Source of the DNA: a virus
Virus record (IMG/VR): IMGVR_UViG_3300027747_000771
Coordinates: 1-27,293 of that record
Direction: 5' to 3' (one strand)
DNA length: 27,293 bases
Each line of letters opens with the position of its first letter. Within the stretch, counting starts at the first letter, position 1. The notes beneath the pieces are model-generated. The model saw only the letters and a program-made list of their open reading frames with translations, was not told where the DNA came from and did not search any database. The position numbers and the translations under genes were made by a program. This document shows positions 26,101 through 27,293 of the stretch, piece by piece.

Positions 26101-26250
26101 TTACCAATGCCTTATAACGCCTGCTACGATGAATATGTTTGTTATTATATAGCAAAGCACAATAATTGTTCTGATAATTGCAACTCTGTCCGACTCTTTA
26201 TCACATGCACTAGCCTTTTCACCTAGTGCTTTTGCCCATAGTCTCCACAT
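26101..26250 (-). CDS. Small membrane protein of T4-like marine phage type, 49 aa
   Basis: 49 residues: MWRLWAKALGEKASACDKES, then a membrane helix (TIIVLCYIITNIFIVAGVI) ending in RHW. The start MWR-W-KALGEKA and the end GVIRHW are a recognisable pattern of a tiny conserved protein of T4-like marine phages. It lies between the His/Gln-rich secreted protein (two bases before its ATG) and the 207-residue gene. Function unknown. Confidence 0.8.
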   Translation of the reverse strand: MWRLWAKALGEKASACDKESDRVAIIRTIIVLCYIITNIFIVAGVIRHW

Positions 26251-26252
26251 GA

Positions 26253-26549
26253 TTATTGTGTGCAAGTTCTTTCACGATAAAGTTTGCCATCAGGATATTG
26301 AATTTCTTTCCAATCAGTACACACTTGCGGCGACTGTTGAATTATAACGGGTTGCTGTTGAACAAATACGGGCTGTTGCTGAACAATTATAGGTTGTTGT
26401 CGTGCAATTTCGTATCCAATAACACCGCCTATGATTGTAGGTCCAATCCAATTATATGGTCTAAGTCCATAACCGTGATGATAACCATGGTGCTGTGCAA
26501 ATGATGAAGCAGACACCATTAACAAAAATACAGTTAATATTTTTTTCAT
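26253..26549 (-). CDS. Secreted His/Gln-rich protein, 98 aa
   Basis: 98 residues with a signal peptide (MKKILTVFLLMVSASSFA, then Q). The mature part starts His/Gly/Tyr-rich (QHHGYHHGYGLRPY, possible metal binding), then has a short Gly-zipper-like stretch (GPTIIGGVIGYEI), three repeats of a VQQQP-type unit (VQQQPVFVQQQPVIIQQSP) and ends C-x14-C (VCTDWKEIQYPDGKLYRERT), the ending seen in proteobacterial periplasmic proteins. Likely host derived and periplasmic. Confidence 0.78.
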   Translation of the reverse strand: MKKILTVFLLMVSASSFAQHHGYHHGYGLRPYNWIGPTIIGGVIGYEIARQQPIIVQQQPVFVQQQPVIIQQSPQVCTDWKEIQYPDGKLYRERTCTQ

Positions 26550-26561
26550 TTGTTAATCCTT

Positions 26562-27293
26562 TTATCCACACTTTTTACGTTTAACATTAGTTAGTGCACC
26601 AAAATCAACTGGCCATTCTTGACCAGGTTCTAACTCTTTTGCTTTAGATGGAAATAAGTACTTTACACCAGCTTGTTTTTCTATTTCTGAGATTGGCACA
26701 CGATATACACGCATGTCATTTCCGAGATTTGGATATGGTGGTACATGCGGAAATTTCCATCCAGCAACCTCATGTGTTGTATTATTGATTACAATTTTAT
26801 AATAACCATGTGGAACAACAACACCATTCCCAATTGTTTTATCACCAGCACCATAAAATGCACCAACGTATATAGTAAAAGGTTGATTTAGCTGAACTGC
26901 CCAACCACGAACAGAAGTTTCGAGTAATTTCCAAACACCACGATTCAATGAACCTGCTTGTGGATACATGTTTGTCATTAAGAAAGATTCATATTCTACT
27001 TGTGTATCCCAACTCATATCACCATCTGGTGCGGCATGACCTTTGTCGTAACCCGTGCCAACATAATCATCTGGACGTGGACCATTAGGTACTGATTGAT
27101 CTGCAACAAATGCATTAGTACGTGCTACACAACCCAATGCATTCGGAGGAGTTAATTCGTATGTTACAAACTTTGGAATCTTTGCTTGTTCATCATATCC
27201 AACAAGATATGCTTCTCTGCAAATTGGCTGAACATTTTGCACAACAGGGAATCCATAAGGCGCATGAACCGCACATGCTTGAGGTGATAAAGG
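26562..27293 (-). CDS. DNA/RNA non-specific endonuclease, NUC1 family (5' end outside the window)
   Basis: The frame is open beyond the window; an apparent GTG start at 27242 is inside the domain because upstream codons also read family-like sequence (ACAVHAPYGFPVV). The motif YDKGHAAPDGDM carries the catalytic His (the usual DRGH is DKGH), and NMYPQAGSLNRGVWKLLE carries the Mg-binding Asn. ICREAYLVGYDEQAKIP is the typical opening. Its family is mostly exported, and cysteines near the N-terminus fit a secreted enzyme. Roles could be destroying host or rival DNA. It heads the operon that runs to 26101. Confidence 0.85.
   Translation of the reverse strand, partial: PLSPQACAVHAPYGFPVVQNVQPICREAYLVGYDEQAKIPKFVTYELTPPNALGCVARTNAFVADQSVPNGPRPDDYVGTGYDKGHAAPDGDMSWDTQVEYESFLMTNMYPQAGSLNRGVWKLLETSVRGWAVQLNQPFTIYVGAFYGAGDKTIGNGVVVPHGYYKIVINNTTHEVAGWKFPHVPPYPNLGNDMRVYRVPISEIEKQAGVKYLFPSKAKELEPGQEWPVDFGALTNVKRKKCG

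Noticed and set aside
1-27293. CRISPR array, insertion sequence, integrase or attachment site
   Set aside because: No regularly spaced repeats, transposase or integrase-like protein, or partial tRNA duplications were found; repeats are limited to promoter elements and tRNA features.

Overview
The window is a stretch of a tailed double-stranded DNA phage genome. The gene content is that of a T4-like myovirus of an aquatic Gram-negative, probably proteobacterial, host. Support comes from a T4-type RNase H (flap/5' exonuclease), a RuvC-like resolvase, a ClpP-like protease, a MazG-like pyrophosphohydrolase, a WYL_2/SH3-fold protein, an AbrB-like protein, 2OG-Fe(II) oxygenases of the kind found in T4-like marine phages, a GH19 endolysin, many small densely packed ORFs with ATGA overlaps, and a large tRNA array. 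The host assignment is inference from secreted and BPSL0761-type proteins that resemble proteobacterial ones.

Layout. 1-2600 (minus): three 2OG-Fe(II) oxygenase-like genes and small conserved genes. 1778-5615 (minus): 19 tRNA genes with encoded CCA, interrupted by a D,D-carboxypeptidase-like gene (2788-3531) and by four tRNA-sized or larger non-coding elements. One of these is a 128-nt CCA-ending tRNA-like RNA (3802-3929), two are back-to-back RNAs closed by long stems (4104-4229 and 4232-4431), and one is a hairpin-rich spacer (5048-5208). 5817-14641 (minus): short operons, several headed by strong sigma70-type promoters, with mazG-like, many small unknown genes, rnh, the SH3-fold protein, a glutaredoxin-fold protein, two secreted proteins and a GIY-YIG nuclease. 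A 290-nt structured non-coding leader lies at 6220-6511.

14785-19160 is the only plus-strand block. It is a tight operon behind a T4-like late promoter: membrane/coiled-coil proteins, a DUF4337 protein, a PlcP/LpxH-type metallophosphoesterase, a GT4 glycosyltransferase, a small secreted protein and two paralogous tail-anchored-like proteins. The phosphoesterase-glycosyltransferase pair resembles the PlcP-Agt phospholipid-to-glycolipid remodelling pair of marine bacteria.

19164-27293 (minus): a lysis-like group (GH19 endolysin, basic Pro/Lys protein, 39-aa membrane protein) whose endolysin ribosome-binding site is locked in a hairpin next to a late-promoter motif, as in T4 gene e. Then come small conserved genes, two sugar-transferase-like genes, ClpP-like, RuvC-like, a zinc ribbon, a secreted His/Gln-rich protein and a NUC1-type endonuclease cut by the window end.

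The repeated promoters share TTGAC(A/T/C), a 16-17 bp spacer and TATAAT-like boxes. Several also share an A-rich element and an AACAAC...GTTGTT inverted repeat, suggesting coordinated early expression, while the late motifs serve the plus operon and the endolysin.
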